Assembly: GCF_051014685.1 (NCBI RefSeq)
Contig: NW_027478461.1
Coordinates: 682,001-746,000 of the forward strand
Length of the DNA stretch: 64,000 nucleotides
Direction of reading: 5' to 3'
Origin: Ptiloglossa arizonensis
Taxonomy: Eukaryota > Arthropoda > Insecta > Hymenoptera > Colletidae
Shown here: piece by piece, positions 38,907 to 51,000 of the stretch
Layout: every line of letters starts with the position of its first letter
How positions within the stretch are numbered: position 1 is the first letter of the stretch
The notes under the pieces: model-generated
The model's input: the letters and a program-made list of their open reading frames with translations, nothing else
The model's database searches: none
What the model was told of the DNA's origin: nothing
Program-made: the position numbers and the translations under genes

Positions 38907-41067
38907 CCGTTCGCGAGATATGGGAGTTTGAAGTTAAGGAATGGTTGAGAAACCATCAAAATTTTTGCAAGTCTTATATTCGATAAAAATAACTGGAGTG
39001 GCCTAGGGGAAAAGTACACAGAGCATTGTAATCGGGCGAGTTTCTACTTTCAGATGCAACAGGAATTTCTCGAGTTCGTCAATCCGTTCGCGAGATGTGG
39101 GAGTTTGAAGTTAAGGAATGGTTGAGGAACCATCAAAATTTTCGCAAGTGTGATACTCGAAACCAACAACTCCTATGGCCTAGGGCAAAAATGCACATAC
39201 CGTTGTAATCGGCGAGTTTCTGCTTTGAAATGCAACAGGAATTTCTCGAGTTCGTCAATTCGTTCACGTGATATAGAAGTGTGAAGTTAAGGAATGGTTG
39301 AGAAACCATCAAAATTTTCGCAAGTCTGATACCCGAGACCAATAACTGGCATGACCTAGGGGCAAAATACACATACCGTTGTAATCGGGCGAGTTTCTAC
39401 TTTCAGATGCAACAGGAATTTCTCGAGTTCGTCAATCCGTTCGCGAGATGTGGGAGTTTGAAGTTAAGGAATGGTTGAGAAACGATCAAAATTTTCGCAA
39501 GTCTGATACTCGAAACCAATAACTACAAAGGCCTACGGGGAAAATACACATACCTTTGTAATCGGGCGAGTTTCTACTTTCAGATGCAACCGGAATTTCT
39601 CGAGTTCGTCAATCCGTTCGCGAGATATGGGAGTTTGATATTAAGGAATGGTTGAGAAACAATCAAAATTTTCGCTGGTCTGATACTCGAAACCAATAAC
39701 TGGAATGGCCTAGGGGAAAAGTACACACACCATTGTAATCGGGCGTGTTTCTACTTTCATATACAACAGGAATTTCTCGAATTCGTCAATCCGTTCGCTA
39801 TATATGGGAGTTTGAAGTTAAGGAATGTTTGAGGAACCATCAAAATATTCGCTGGTCTGATACTCGAAGCCAATAACTGGAATGGCCTAGGGGAAAAGTA
39901 CACATACCATTGTAATCGGGCGTGTTTCTACTTTCAGATGCAACAGGAATTTCTCGAGTTCGTCAATCCGTTCGCGAGATATGGGAGTGTGATGTTAAGG
40001 AATGGTTGAGAAACCATCAAAATTTTCGCAAGTCTGATACTCGAAACAAATAACTACAATGGCCTAGGGGAAAAAAACATACCGTTGTAATTGGGAGAGT
40101 TTCTACTTTCAGATGCAACAGAAATTATTCGGATTCGTCAATCCGTTCGCGAAGGGTCGGAGTTTGGAGTTAAGAAATGGTAGAGAAACCATCAAAATAT
40201 ACGCTGGTCTGTTTCTCGAAACCAATAACTGGAATGGCCTAGGCGAAAAGTACACATACCATTGTAATCGGGCGAGTTTCTACTTTCAGATGCAACAGGA
40301 AAGTCTCGAGTTTGTCAATCCGTTCGTGAGATATGGGACTTTGAAGTTAAGGAATGGTTGAGGAACCATCAAAATTTACGCTAGTCTGATACTCGAAACC
40401 AATAACAACTATGGTCTAGGGCCAAAATACACAAAGCGATGTAATCGGGCGAGTTTCAGCTTTCAGATGAAACAGCAATTTCTCGAGTTCGTCAATCCGT
40501 TCGCGAGATATGGGAGTTTGAAGTTAAGGAATGGTTGAGAAACCATCAAAGTTTTCGCAATTCTGATACCCGAAACCAATAACTACAAAGGCCTAGGGGA
40601 AAAACACAGATATATTTGTAATCGGGCGAGTTTCTACTTTCAGATGCAACAGGAATTTCTCGAGTTCGTCAATCCGTTCGCGAGATATGGGAGTTTGAAA
40701 TTAAGGAATGCTTGAGAAACCATCAAAATTTTCGAAAGTCTGATACTCGAAACCAATAACTGCAAAGGCCTAGGGGAAAAATACACATACCGTTGTATCC
40801 AGGCGAGTTTCTACTTTCACATGCAACAAGAATTTCTCGAGTTCGTCAATCCGTTCGCGAGATATGGGAGTTTGAAGTTGAGGAATGGTTGAGAAAACAT
40901 CAAAATTTTCGCAATTCTGATGCTAGAAACGAATAACTGGAATGGCCTAGGGGAAAAGTACACGCACCATTGTAATCGGGCGAGCTTCTACTTTCAGATG
41001 CAACAGGAATTTCTCGAGTTGGTCAATCCGTTCGCGAGATATGGGAGTTTGAAGTTAAGGAATGGTT
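38907..41067 (+). repeat. 12-mer duplication, copy 2
   Basis: Head-to-tail copy of the preceding block at offset 2,121. It carries the same odd monomers in order: TCTTATATTCGATAAAA, CAACAACTCCTATGG, TTCACGTGATATAG, CGTTCGCTATATATGG, GCGAAGGGTCGG and AGCGATGTAATCGG. The match ends where copy 1 has GGTTGAG and this copy has GGTTAAG (41,068). Confidence 0.92.
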
Positions 41068-42849
41068 AAGGAACAATCAAAATTTTTGCTGGTCTGATAC
41101 TCGAAACCAATAACTGGAGTGGCCTAGGGGAAAAGTACACACACCATTGTGATCGGGCGAGTTTCTACTTTCAGATGCAACAGGAATTTCTCGAGTTCGT
41201 CAATCCGTTCGCGAGATATGGGAGTTTGAAGTTAAGGAATGGTTGAGTTACCATCGAAGTTTTCGCAATTCTGATACTCGAAACCAATAACTACAAAGGC
41301 CTAGGGGAAAAACACAGATATATTTGTAATCGGGCGAGTTTCTACTTTCAGATGCAACAGGCATTTCTCGAGTTCGTCAATCCGTTCGCGAGATATGGGA
41401 GATTGAAATTAAGGAATGCTTGAGAAACCATCAAAATTTTCGAAAGTCTGATACTCGAAACCAATAACTGCAAAGGCCTAGGGGAAAAATACACATACCG
41501 TTGTATCCAGGCGAGTTTCTACTTTCACATGCAACAGGAATTTCTCGAGTTCGTCAATCCGTTCGCGAGATATGGGAGTTTGAAGTTAAGGAATTGTTAA
41601 GGAACCATCAAAATTTTCGCTGGTCTGATACTCGAAACCAATAACTGAAATGGCCTAGGGGAAAAGTACACGCACCATTGTAATCGGGCGAGTTTCTACT
41701 TTCAGATGCAACAGGAATCTCTCGAGTTCGCTAATCCGTTCGCGAGATATGGGAGTTTGAAATTAAGGAATGCTTGAGAAACCATCAAAATTTTCGAAAG
41801 TCTGATACTCGAAACGAATAACTACAAAGGCCTAGGGGAAAAATACACATACCGTTGTAATCAGGCGAGTTTCTACTTTCAGATGCAACAGGAATTTCTC
41901 GAGTTCGTCAACCCGTTCGCAAGATATGGGAGTTTGAAGTTAAGGAATGGTTGAGAAACCATCCAAATTTTCGCTAGTCTGTGACTCGAAACCAATAACT
42001 ACAATGGCCTAGGGGGAAAGTACACACACCATTGTAATCGGGCGAGTTTCTACTTTCAGATGCAACAGGAATTTCTCGAGTTCGTCAACCCGTTCGCGAG
42101 ATACGGGAGTTTGAAGTTAAGGAGTGGTTGAGTTACCATCAAAGTTTTCGCAATTATGATACTCGAAACCAATAACTACAAAGGCCTAGGGGAAAAACAC
42201 AGATATATTTGTAATCGGGCGAGTTTCTACTTTCAGATGCAACAGGCATTTCTCGAGTTCGTCAATCCGTTCGCGAGATATGGGAGATTGAAATTAAGGA
42301 ATGCTTGAGAAACCATCAAAATTTTCGAAAGTCTGATACTCGAAACCAATAACTGCAAAGGCCTAGGGGAAAATTACACACACCGTTGTATCCAGGCGAG
42401 CTTCTACTTTCACATGCAACAGGAATTTCTCGAGTTCGTCAATCCGTTCGCGAGATATGGGAGTTTGAAGTTAAGGAATTGTTAAGGAACCATCAAAATT
42501 TTCGCTGGTCTGATACTCGAAACCAATAACTGAAATGGCCTAGGGGAAAAGTACACGCACCATTGTAATCGGGCGAGTTTCTACTTTCAGATGCAACAGG
42601 AATTTCTCGAGTTCGCCAATCCGTTCGCGAGATATGGGAGTTTGAAATTAAGGAATGCTTGAGAAACCATCAAAATTTTCGAAAGTCTGATACTCGAAAC
42701 CAATAACTACAAAGGCCTAGGGGGAAAGTACACACACCATTGCAATCGGTCGAGTTTCTACTTTCAGATGCAACAGGAATTTCTCGAGTTCGTCAACCCG
42801 TTCGCGAGATATGGGAGTTTGAAGTTAAGGAGTGGTTGAGAAACCATCC
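41068..42849 (+). repeat. 5-mer repeat (885 bp) carrying the perfect CENP-B-like site
   Basis: GGTTGAGTTACCATC at about 41,245 and 42,130, and CAACAGGCATTTCTCG at about 41,360 and 42,245, give an offset of 885 (5 x 177). The second copy follows the first to about 42,720. The monomer just before the second copy holds TTCGCGAGATACGGG. GGTTGAGTTACCAT keeps a 5-bp stem of the usual dyad with a larger loop. Confidence 0.8.
42092..42108 (+). other. Perfect CENP-B-box core match (NTTCGNNNNANNCGGGN)
   Basis: The sequence reads GTTCGCGAGATACGGGA. TTCG is at 42,093-42,096, the required A at 42,101 and CGGG at 42,104-42,107, so all nine core positions of the mammalian CENP-B box are met. In ordinary V1 monomers the same place reads TTCGCGAGATATGGG (for example 169-185), which is eight of nine with C changed to T in the CGGG. 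CENP-B is a pogo-transposase-derived centromere protein. Similar boxes are reported outside mammals, some of them by chance. Binding here is untested. Confidence 0.6.
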
Positions 42850-44265
42850 AAATTTTCGCAAGTCTGTTACTCGAAACCAATAACTACAATGGCCTCGGGG
42901 CAAAATACACATACCGTTGTAACTGGGAGAGTTTCTACTTTCAGATGCAACACAAATTATTCGGATTCGTCAATCCGTTCGCGAAATGTCGGAGTTTGGA
43001 GTTAAGAGATGGTTGAGAAACCATCAAAATTTTCGTTGGTCAGATACTCGAAACCAATAACTGGAATGGCCTAGGGGAAAAGTACACACACCATTGTAAT
43101 CGGGCGAGTTTTTACTTTCAGATGCAACAGGAATTTCTCGAGTTCGTCAACCCGTTCGCGAGATATGGGAGTTTGAAATTAAGGAATGGTTGAGAAACCA
43201 TCAAAATTTTCGCAAGTCTGTTACTCGAAACCAATAACTACAATGGCCTAGGGGCAAAATACACATACCGTTGTAATTGGGAGAGTTTCTACTTTCAGAT
43301 GCAACACAAATTATTCGGATTCGTCAATCCGTTCGCGAAATGTCGGAGTTTGGAGTTAAGAGATGGTTGAGAAACCATCAAAATTTTCGTTGGTCAGATA
43401 CTCGAAACCAATAACTGGAATGGCCTAGGGGAAAAGTACACACACCATTGTAATCGGGCGAGTTTTTACTTTCAGATGCAACAGGAATTTCTCGAGTTCG
43501 TCAACCCGTTCGCGAGATATGGGAGTTTGAAATTAAGGAATGGTTGAGAAACCATCAAAATTTTCGCAAGTCTGTTACTCGAAACCAATAACTACAATGG
43601 CCTAGGGGCAAAATACACATACCGTTGTAATTGGGAGAGTTTCTACTTTCAGATGCATCAGAAATTATTCGGATTCGTCAATCCGTTCGCGAAATGTCGG
43701 AGTTTGGAGTTAAGAGATGGTTGAGAAACCATCAAAATATACGCTGATCTGATTCTCGAAACCAATAGCCGGAATGGCCTGGGGATAAAGTACACATACC
43801 ATTGTAACCGGCCGAGTTTCTACTTTCAGATGCAACAGGAATTTCTCGAGTTCGTCAACCCGTTCGCGAGATATGGGAGTTTGAAATTAAGGAATGGTTG
43901 AGAAACCATCAAAATTTTCGCAAGTCTGTTACTCGAAACCAATAACTACAATGGCCTAGGGGCAAAATACACATACCGTTGTAATTGGGAGAGTTTCTAC
44001 TTTCAGATGCAACAGAAATTATGCGGATTCGTCAATCCGTTCGCGAAATGTCGGAGTTTGGAGTTAAGAGATGGTTGAGAAACCATCAAAATATACGCTG
44101 ATCTGATTCTCGAAACCAATAGCCGGAATGGCCTGGGGATAAAGTACACACACCATTGTAACCGGCCGAGTTTCTACTTCCAGATGCAACAGGAATTTCT
44201 CGAGTTCGTCAATCCGTTCGTGAGAAATGGGAGTTTGATGTTAAGGAATGGTTGAGGAACCATCA
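42850..44265 (+). repeat. V1/V2 dimer HOR, 354-bp unit, about four copies
   Basis: V2 monomers (GCAAGTCTGTTACTCG followed by ATTATTCGG or ATTATGCGG) alternate strictly with another type. The other type is TTCGTTGGTCAGATAC in the first two units (43,031 and 43,385, 354 bp apart) and ACGCTGATCTGATTC in the next two (43,747 and 44,101, 354 bp apart). It is the shortest HOR period in the window. Confidence 0.85.
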
Positions 44266-45394
44266 AAATTTTCGAAAGTCTGATAATAGAAACCAATAAC
44301 TGGAATGGCCTAGGGGAAAAGTACACATACCATTGTAATCGGGCGAGTTTCTACTTTCAGATGCAACAGGAATTTCTCGAATTCGTCAATCCGTTCGCGA
44401 GATATGGAAGCGTGAAGTTAAGGAATGGTTGAGAAACCATCAAAATTTTCGCAAGTCTGATACTCGAAACCTATAACTGGAATGGCCTAGGGGAAAAGTA
44501 CACACACCATTGTAATCGGGCGAGTTTCTACTTTCAGATGCAACAGGAATTATTCGGATTCGTCAATCCGTCCGCGAAATGTCGGAGTTTGGAGTTAAGA
44601 GATGGTTGAGAAACGATCAAAATTTTCACTGGTCTGATACTCGAAAGCAATAACTGGAATAGCCTAGGGGAAAAGTACACACACCATTGTAATCGGGCGA
44701 GTTTCTACTTTCAGATGCGACAGGAATTATCCGGATTCGTCAATCCGTCCGCGAAATGTCGGAGTTTGGAGTTAAGAGATGGTTGAGAAACCATCAAAAT
44801 TTTCACTGGTCTGATACTCGAAAGCAATAACTGGAATAGCCTAGGGGAAAAGTACACACACCATTGTAATCGGGCGAGTTTCTACTTTCAGATGCAACAG
44901 GAATTTCTCGAGTTCTTCAATCCGTTCGCGAGATATGGGAGTTTGAAATTAAGGAATGCTTGAGAAACCATCAAAATTTTCGCAAGTCTGTTACTCGAAA
45001 CCAATAACTACAATGGCCTAGGGGCAAAATACACATACCGTTGTAACTGGGAGAGCTTCTACTTTCAGATGCAACAGAAATTATTCGGATTCGTCAATCC
45101 GTTCGCGAAATTTCGGAGTTTGGAGTTAAGAGATGGTTGAGAAACCACCAAAATTTTCGTTGGTCAGATACTCGAAACCAATAACTGGAATGGCCAAGGG
45201 GAAAAGTACACGCACCATTGTAATCGGGCGAGTTTCTACTTTCAGATGCAACAGAAATTTCTCGAGTTCGTCAATCCCTTCGCGAGATATGGGAGTTTGA
45301 AGTTAACGAATGCTTGAAAAACCATCAAAATTTTCGAAATTCTGATACTAGAAACCAATAACTGGAATGGCCTAGGGGAAAAGTACACATACCA
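44266..45394 (+). repeat. Diverged block shared with 51.3-52.4 kb
   Basis: From about 44,620 to 45,689 the monomer order recurs at about 51,342-52,411, offset 6,722 (38 x 177 minus 4). Shared markers are CGAAAGCAATAACTGGAATAG, TTCTTCAATCCG, GCGAAATTTCGG and CTTGAAAAACCATC. Two adjacent V2-bearing monomers with CACTGGTCTG are near 44,560 and 44,740. Confidence 0.8.
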
Positions 45395-47285
45395 TTGTAA
45401 TCGGGCGAGTTTCTACTTTCAGATGCAACAAGAATTTCTCGAATTCGTCAATCCGTTCGCGAGATATGGAAGCGTGAAGTTAAGGAATGGTTGAGAAACC
45501 ATCAAAATTTTCGCAAGTCTGTTACTCGAAACCAATAACTACAATGGCCTAGGGGCAAAATACACATACGGTTGTAATTGGGAGAGTTTCAACTTTCAGA
45601 TGCAACAGAAACTATTCGGATTCGTCAATCCGTCCGCGAAATGTCGGAGTTTGGAGTTAAGAGATGGTTGAGAAACCATCAAAATTTTCGCAAGTCTGAT
45701 ACCCGAAACCAATAACTGGCATGACCTAGGGGCAAAATACACATACCGTTGTAATCGGGCGAGTTTCTACTTTCAGATGCAACAGGAATTTCTCGAGTTC
45801 GTCAATCCGTTCGCGAGATGTGGGAGTTTGAAGTTAAGGAATGGTTGAGAAACGATCAAAATTTTCGCAAGTCTGATACTCGAAACCAATAACTGGAATG
45901 GCCTAGGGGAAAAGTACACACACCATTGTAATCGGGCGAGTTTCTACTTTCAGATGCAACAGAAATTTCTCGAGTTCGTCAATCCCTTCGCGAGATATGG
46001 GAGTTTGAAGTTAAGGAATGGTTGAGAAACCATCAAAATTTTCGCAAGTCTGATGCTCGAACCAATAGCGACAATGGCCTAGGGGAAAAATAGACATACC
46101 GTTGTAATCGGGCGTGTTTCTACTTTCAGATGCAACAGGAACTTCTCGAGTTCGGCAATCCGTTCGCGAGATATGGGAGTTTGAAGTTAAGGAATGGTTG
46201 AGAAACCATCAAAATTTTCGCTGGTCAGATACTCGAAACCAATAACTGGAATGGCCTAGGGGAAAAGTACACACACCATTGTAATCGGGCGAGTTTCTAC
46301 TTTCAGATGCAACACGAATTTCTCGAGTTCGTCAACCCGTTCGCGAGATATGGGAGTTTGAAATTAAGGAATGGTTGAGAAACCATCAAAATTTTCGCAA
46401 GTCTGTTACTCGAAACCAATAACTACAATGGCCTAGGGGCAAAATACACATACCGTTGTAATTGGGAGAGTTTCTACTTTCAGATGCAACAGAAATTATT
46501 CGGATTCGTCAATCCGTTCGCGAAATGTCGGAGTTTGGAGTTAAGAGATGGTTGAGAAACCATCAAAAGATACGCTGATCTGATTCTCGAAACCAATAGC
46601 CGGAATGGCCCGGGGAAAAAGTACACATACCATTGTAACCGGCCGAGTTTCTACTTTCAGATGCAACAGGAATTTCTCGAGTTCGTCAATCCGTTCGCGA
46701 GAAATGGGAGTTTGATTTTAAGGAATGGTTGAGGAACCATCAAAATTTTCGAAATTCTGATACTAGAAACCAATAACTGGAATGGCCTAGGGGAAAAGTA
46801 CACATACCATTGTAATCGGGCGAGTTTCTACTTTCAGATGCAACAGGAATTTCTCGAATTCGTCAATCCGTTCGCGAGATATGGAAGCGTGAAGTTAAGG
46901 AATGGTTGAGAAACCATCAAAATTTTCGCAAGTCTGATACTCGAAACCTATAACTGGAATGGCCTAGGGGAAAAGTACACACACCATTGTAATCGGGCGA
47001 GTTTCTACTTTCAGATGCAACAGCAATTTCTCGAGTTCGTCAACCCGTTTGCGAGATATGGGAGTTTGAAGTTAAGGAATGGTTGAGAACCATCAAAATT
47101 TTCGCAAGTCTGTTACTCGAAACCAATAACTACAATGGCCTAGGGGCAAAATACACATACCGTTGGAACTGGGAGAGTTTCTACTTTCAGATGCAACAGA
47201 AATTATTCGGATTCGTCAATCCGTCCGCGAAATGTCGGAGTTTGGAGTTAAGAGATGGTTGAGAAACCATCAAAATTTTCACTGG
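45395..47285 (+). repeat. 1.9-kb segment duplicated at offset 3,715, copy 1
   Basis: Recurs at about 49,110-51,000 with offset 3,715 (21 x 177 minus 2). Shared rare changes are CAACAAGAATTTCTCGAATTCG, CATACGGTTGTAATTGGG, GATGCTCGAACCAATAGC, CAAAAGATACGCTGATC and GGTTGAGAACCATC (one base lost). The match ends where one copy reads CACTGGTCTG and the other CACTGGTCAG. Confidence 0.87.
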
Positions 47286-49109
47286 TCTGATACTCGAAAG
47301 CAATAACTGGAATAGCCTAGGGGAAAAGTACACGCACCATTGTAATCGGGCGAGTTTCTACTTTCAGATGCAACAGGAATTTCTCGAGTTCGTCAACCCG
47401 TTCGCGAGATATGGGAGTTTGAAATTAAGGAATGGTTGAGAAACCATCAAAATTTTCGCAAGTCTGTTACTCGAAACCAATAACTACAATGGCCTAGGGG
47501 CAAAATACACATACCGTTGTAATTGGGAGAGTTTCTACTTTCAGATGCAGCAGAAATTATTCGGATTCGTCAATCCGTTCGCGAAATGTCGGAGTTTGGA
47601 GTTAAGAGATGGTTGAGAAACCATCAAAATATTCGCTGATCTGATTCTCGAAACCAATAGCCGGAATGGCCTGGGGAAAAAGTACACATACCATTGTAAC
47701 CGGCCGAGTTTCTACTTTCAGATGCAACAGAAATTTCTCGAGTTCGTCAATCCCTTCGCGAGATATGGGAGTTTGAAGTTAACGAATGCTTGAGAAACCA
47801 TCAAAATTTTCGAAAGTCTGATACTAGAAACCAATCACTGGAATGGCCTAGGGGAAAAGTACACATACCATTGTAATCGGGTGAGTATCTACTTTCAGAT
47901 GCAACAGGAATTTCTCGAGTTCGTCAATCCGATTGCGACATATGGAAGTGTGAAGTTAAGGAATGGTTGAGAAACCATCAAAATTTTCGCAAGTCTGATG
48001 CTCGAAACCAATAGCTACAATGGCCTGGGGGAAAAATAGACATACCGTTGTAATCGGGCGTGTTTCTACTTTCAGATGCAACAGGAACTTCTCGAGTTCG
48101 GCAATCCGTTCGCGAGATATGGGAGTTTGAAGTTAAGGAATGGTTGAGAAACCATCAAAATTTTCGCTGGTGAGATACTCGAAACCAATAACTGGAATGG
48201 CCTAGGGGAAAAGTACACGCACCATTGTAATCGGGCGAGTTTCTACTTTCAGATGCAACAGGAATTTCTCGAATTCGTCAATCCGTTCGCGAGATATGGA
48301 AGCGTGAAGTTAAGGAATGGTTGAGAAACCATCAAAATTTTCGCAAGTCTGATACTCGAAACCTATAACTGGAATGGCCTAGGGGAAAAGTACACACACC
48401 ATTGTAATCGGGCGAGTTTCTACTTTCAGATGCAACAGGAATTATTCGGATTCGTCAATCCGTCCGCGAAATGTCGGAGTTTGGAGTTAAGAGATGGTTG
48501 AGAAACCATCAAAATTTTCACTGGTCTGATACTCGAAAGCAATAACTGGAATAGCCTAGGGGAAAAGTACACACACCATTGTAATCGGGCGAGTTTCTAC
48601 TTTCAGATGCAACAGGAATTATTCGGATTCGTCAATCCGTGCGCGAAATGTCGGAGTTTGGAGTTAAGAGATGGTTGAGAAACCATCAAAATTTTCGTTG
48701 GTCAGATACTCGAAACCAATAACTGGAATGGCCTAGGGGAAAAGTACACACACCATTGTAATCGGGCGAGTTTTTACTTTCAGATGCAACAGGAATTTCT
48801 CGAGTTCGTCAACCCGTTCGCGAGATATGGGAGTTTGAAATTAAGGAATGGTTGAGAAACCATCAAAATTTTCGCAAGTCTGTTACTCGAAACCAATAAC
48901 TACAATGGCCTAGGGGCAAAATACACATACCGTTGTAATTGGGAGAGTTTCTACTTTCAGATGCAACAGAAATTTCTCGAGTTCGGCAATCCGTTCGCGA
49001 GATATGGGAGTTTGAAGTTAAGGAATGGTTGAGAAACCAACAAAATTTTCGCTGGTGAGATACTCGAAACCAATAACTGGAATGGCCTAGGGGAAAAGTA
49101 CACGCACCA
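47286..49109 (+). repeat. Spacer block between the 3,715-bp-offset copies
   Basis: Ten or so V1 and V2 monomers. Its 48,170-48,680 part recurs at about 51,000-51,510 (offset 2,830, 16 x 177 minus 2). It includes GATTGCGACATATGG (about 47,931), also found near 36,080. Nothing other than satellite is present. Confidence 0.78.
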
Positions 49110-51000
49110 TTGTAATCGGGCGAGTTTCTACTTTCAGATGCAACAAGAATTTCTCGAATTCGTCAATCCGTTCGCGAGATATGGAAGCGTGAAGTTAAGG
49201 AATGGTTGAGAAACCATCAAAATTTTCGCAAGTCTGTTACTCGAAACCAATAACTAAAATGGCCTAGGGGCAAAATACACATACGGTTGTAATTGGGAGA
49301 GTTTCAACTTTCAGATGCAACAGAAACTATTCGGATTCGTCAATCCGTCCGCGAAATGTCGGAGTTTGGAGTTAAGAGATGGTTGAGAAACCATCAAAAT
49401 TTTCGCAAGTCTGATACCCGAAACCAATAACTGGCATGACCTAGGGGCAAAATACACATACCGTTGTAATCGGGCGAGTTTCTACTTTCAGATGCAACAG
49501 GAATTTCTCGAGTTCGTCAATCCGTTCGCGAGATGTGGGAGTTTGAAGTTAAGGAATGGTTGAGAAACGATCAAAATTTTCGCAAGTCTGATACTCGAAA
49601 CCAATAACTGGAATGGCCTAGGGGAAAAGTACACACACCATTGTAATCGGGCGAGTTTCTACTTTCAGATGCAACAGAAATTTCTCGAGTTCGTCAATCC
49701 CTTCGCGAGATATGGGAGTTTGAAGTTAAGGAATGGTTGAGAAACCATCAAAATTTTCGCAAGTCTGATGCTCGAACCAATAGCAACAATGGCCTAGGGG
49801 AAAAATAGACATACCGTTGTAATCGGGCGTGTTTCTACTTTCAGATGCAACAGGAACTTCTCGAGTTCGGCAATCCGTTCGCGAGATATGGGAGTTTGAA
49901 GTTAAGGAATGGTTGAGAAACCATCAAAATTTTCGCTGGTCAGATACTCGAAACCAATAACTGGAATGGCCTAGGGGAAAAGTACACACACCATTGTAAT
50001 CGGGCGAGTTTCTACTTTCAGATGCAACACGAATTTCTCGAGTTCGTCAACCCGTTCGCGAGATATGGGAGTTTGAAATTAAGGAATGGTTGAGAAACCA
50101 TCAAAATTTTCGCAAGTCTGTTACTCGAAACCAATAACTACAATGGCCTAGGGGCAAAATACACATACCGTTGTAATTGGGAGAGTTTCTACTTTCAGAT
50201 GCAACAGAAATTATTCGGATTCGTCAATCCGTTCGCGAAATGTCGGAGTTTGGAGTTAAGAGATGGTTGAGAAACCATCAAAAGATACGCTGATCTGATT
50301 CTCGAAACCAATAGCCGGAATGGCCCGGGGAAAAAGTACACATACCATTGTAACCGGCCGAGTTTCTACTTTCAGATGCAACAGGAATTTCTCGAGTTCG
50401 TCAATCCGTTCGCGAGAAATGGGAGTTTGATTTTAAGGAATGGTTGAGGAACCATCAAAATTTTCGAAATTCTGATACTAGAAACCAATAACTGGAATGG
50501 CCTAGGGGAAAAGTACACATACCATTGTAATCGGGCGAGTTTCTACTTTCAGATGCAACAGGAATTTCTCGAATTCGTCAATCCGTTCGCGAGATATGGA
50601 AGCGTGAAGTTAAGGAATGGTTGAGAAACCATCAAAATTTTCGCAAGTCTGATACTCGAAACCTATAACTGGAATGGCCTAGGGGAAAAGTACACACACC
50701 ATTGTAATCGGGCGAGTTTCTACTTTCAGATGCAACAGCAATTTCTCGAGTTCGTCAACCCGTTTGCGAGATATGGGAGTTTGAAGTTAAGGAATGGTTG
50801 AGAACCATCAAAATTTTCGCAAGTCTGTTACTCGAAACCAATAACTACAATGGCCTAGGGGCAAAATACACATACCGTTGGAACTGGGAGAGTTTCTACT
50901 TTCAGATGCAACAGAAATTATTCGGATTCGTCAATCCGTCCGCGAAATGTCGGAGTTTGGAGTTAAGAGATGGTTGAGAAACCATCAAAATTTTCACTGG
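49110..51000 (+). repeat. 1.9-kb segment duplicated at offset 3,715, copy 2
   Basis: Copy of 45,395-47,285. Small differences are visible, for example ACTAAAATGGCC near 49,254 for ACTACAATGGCC, and AATAGCAACAATGG near 49,780 for AATAGCGACAATGG. Together with the spacer it behaves as a 21-mer HOR with one and a half units. Confidence 0.86.
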
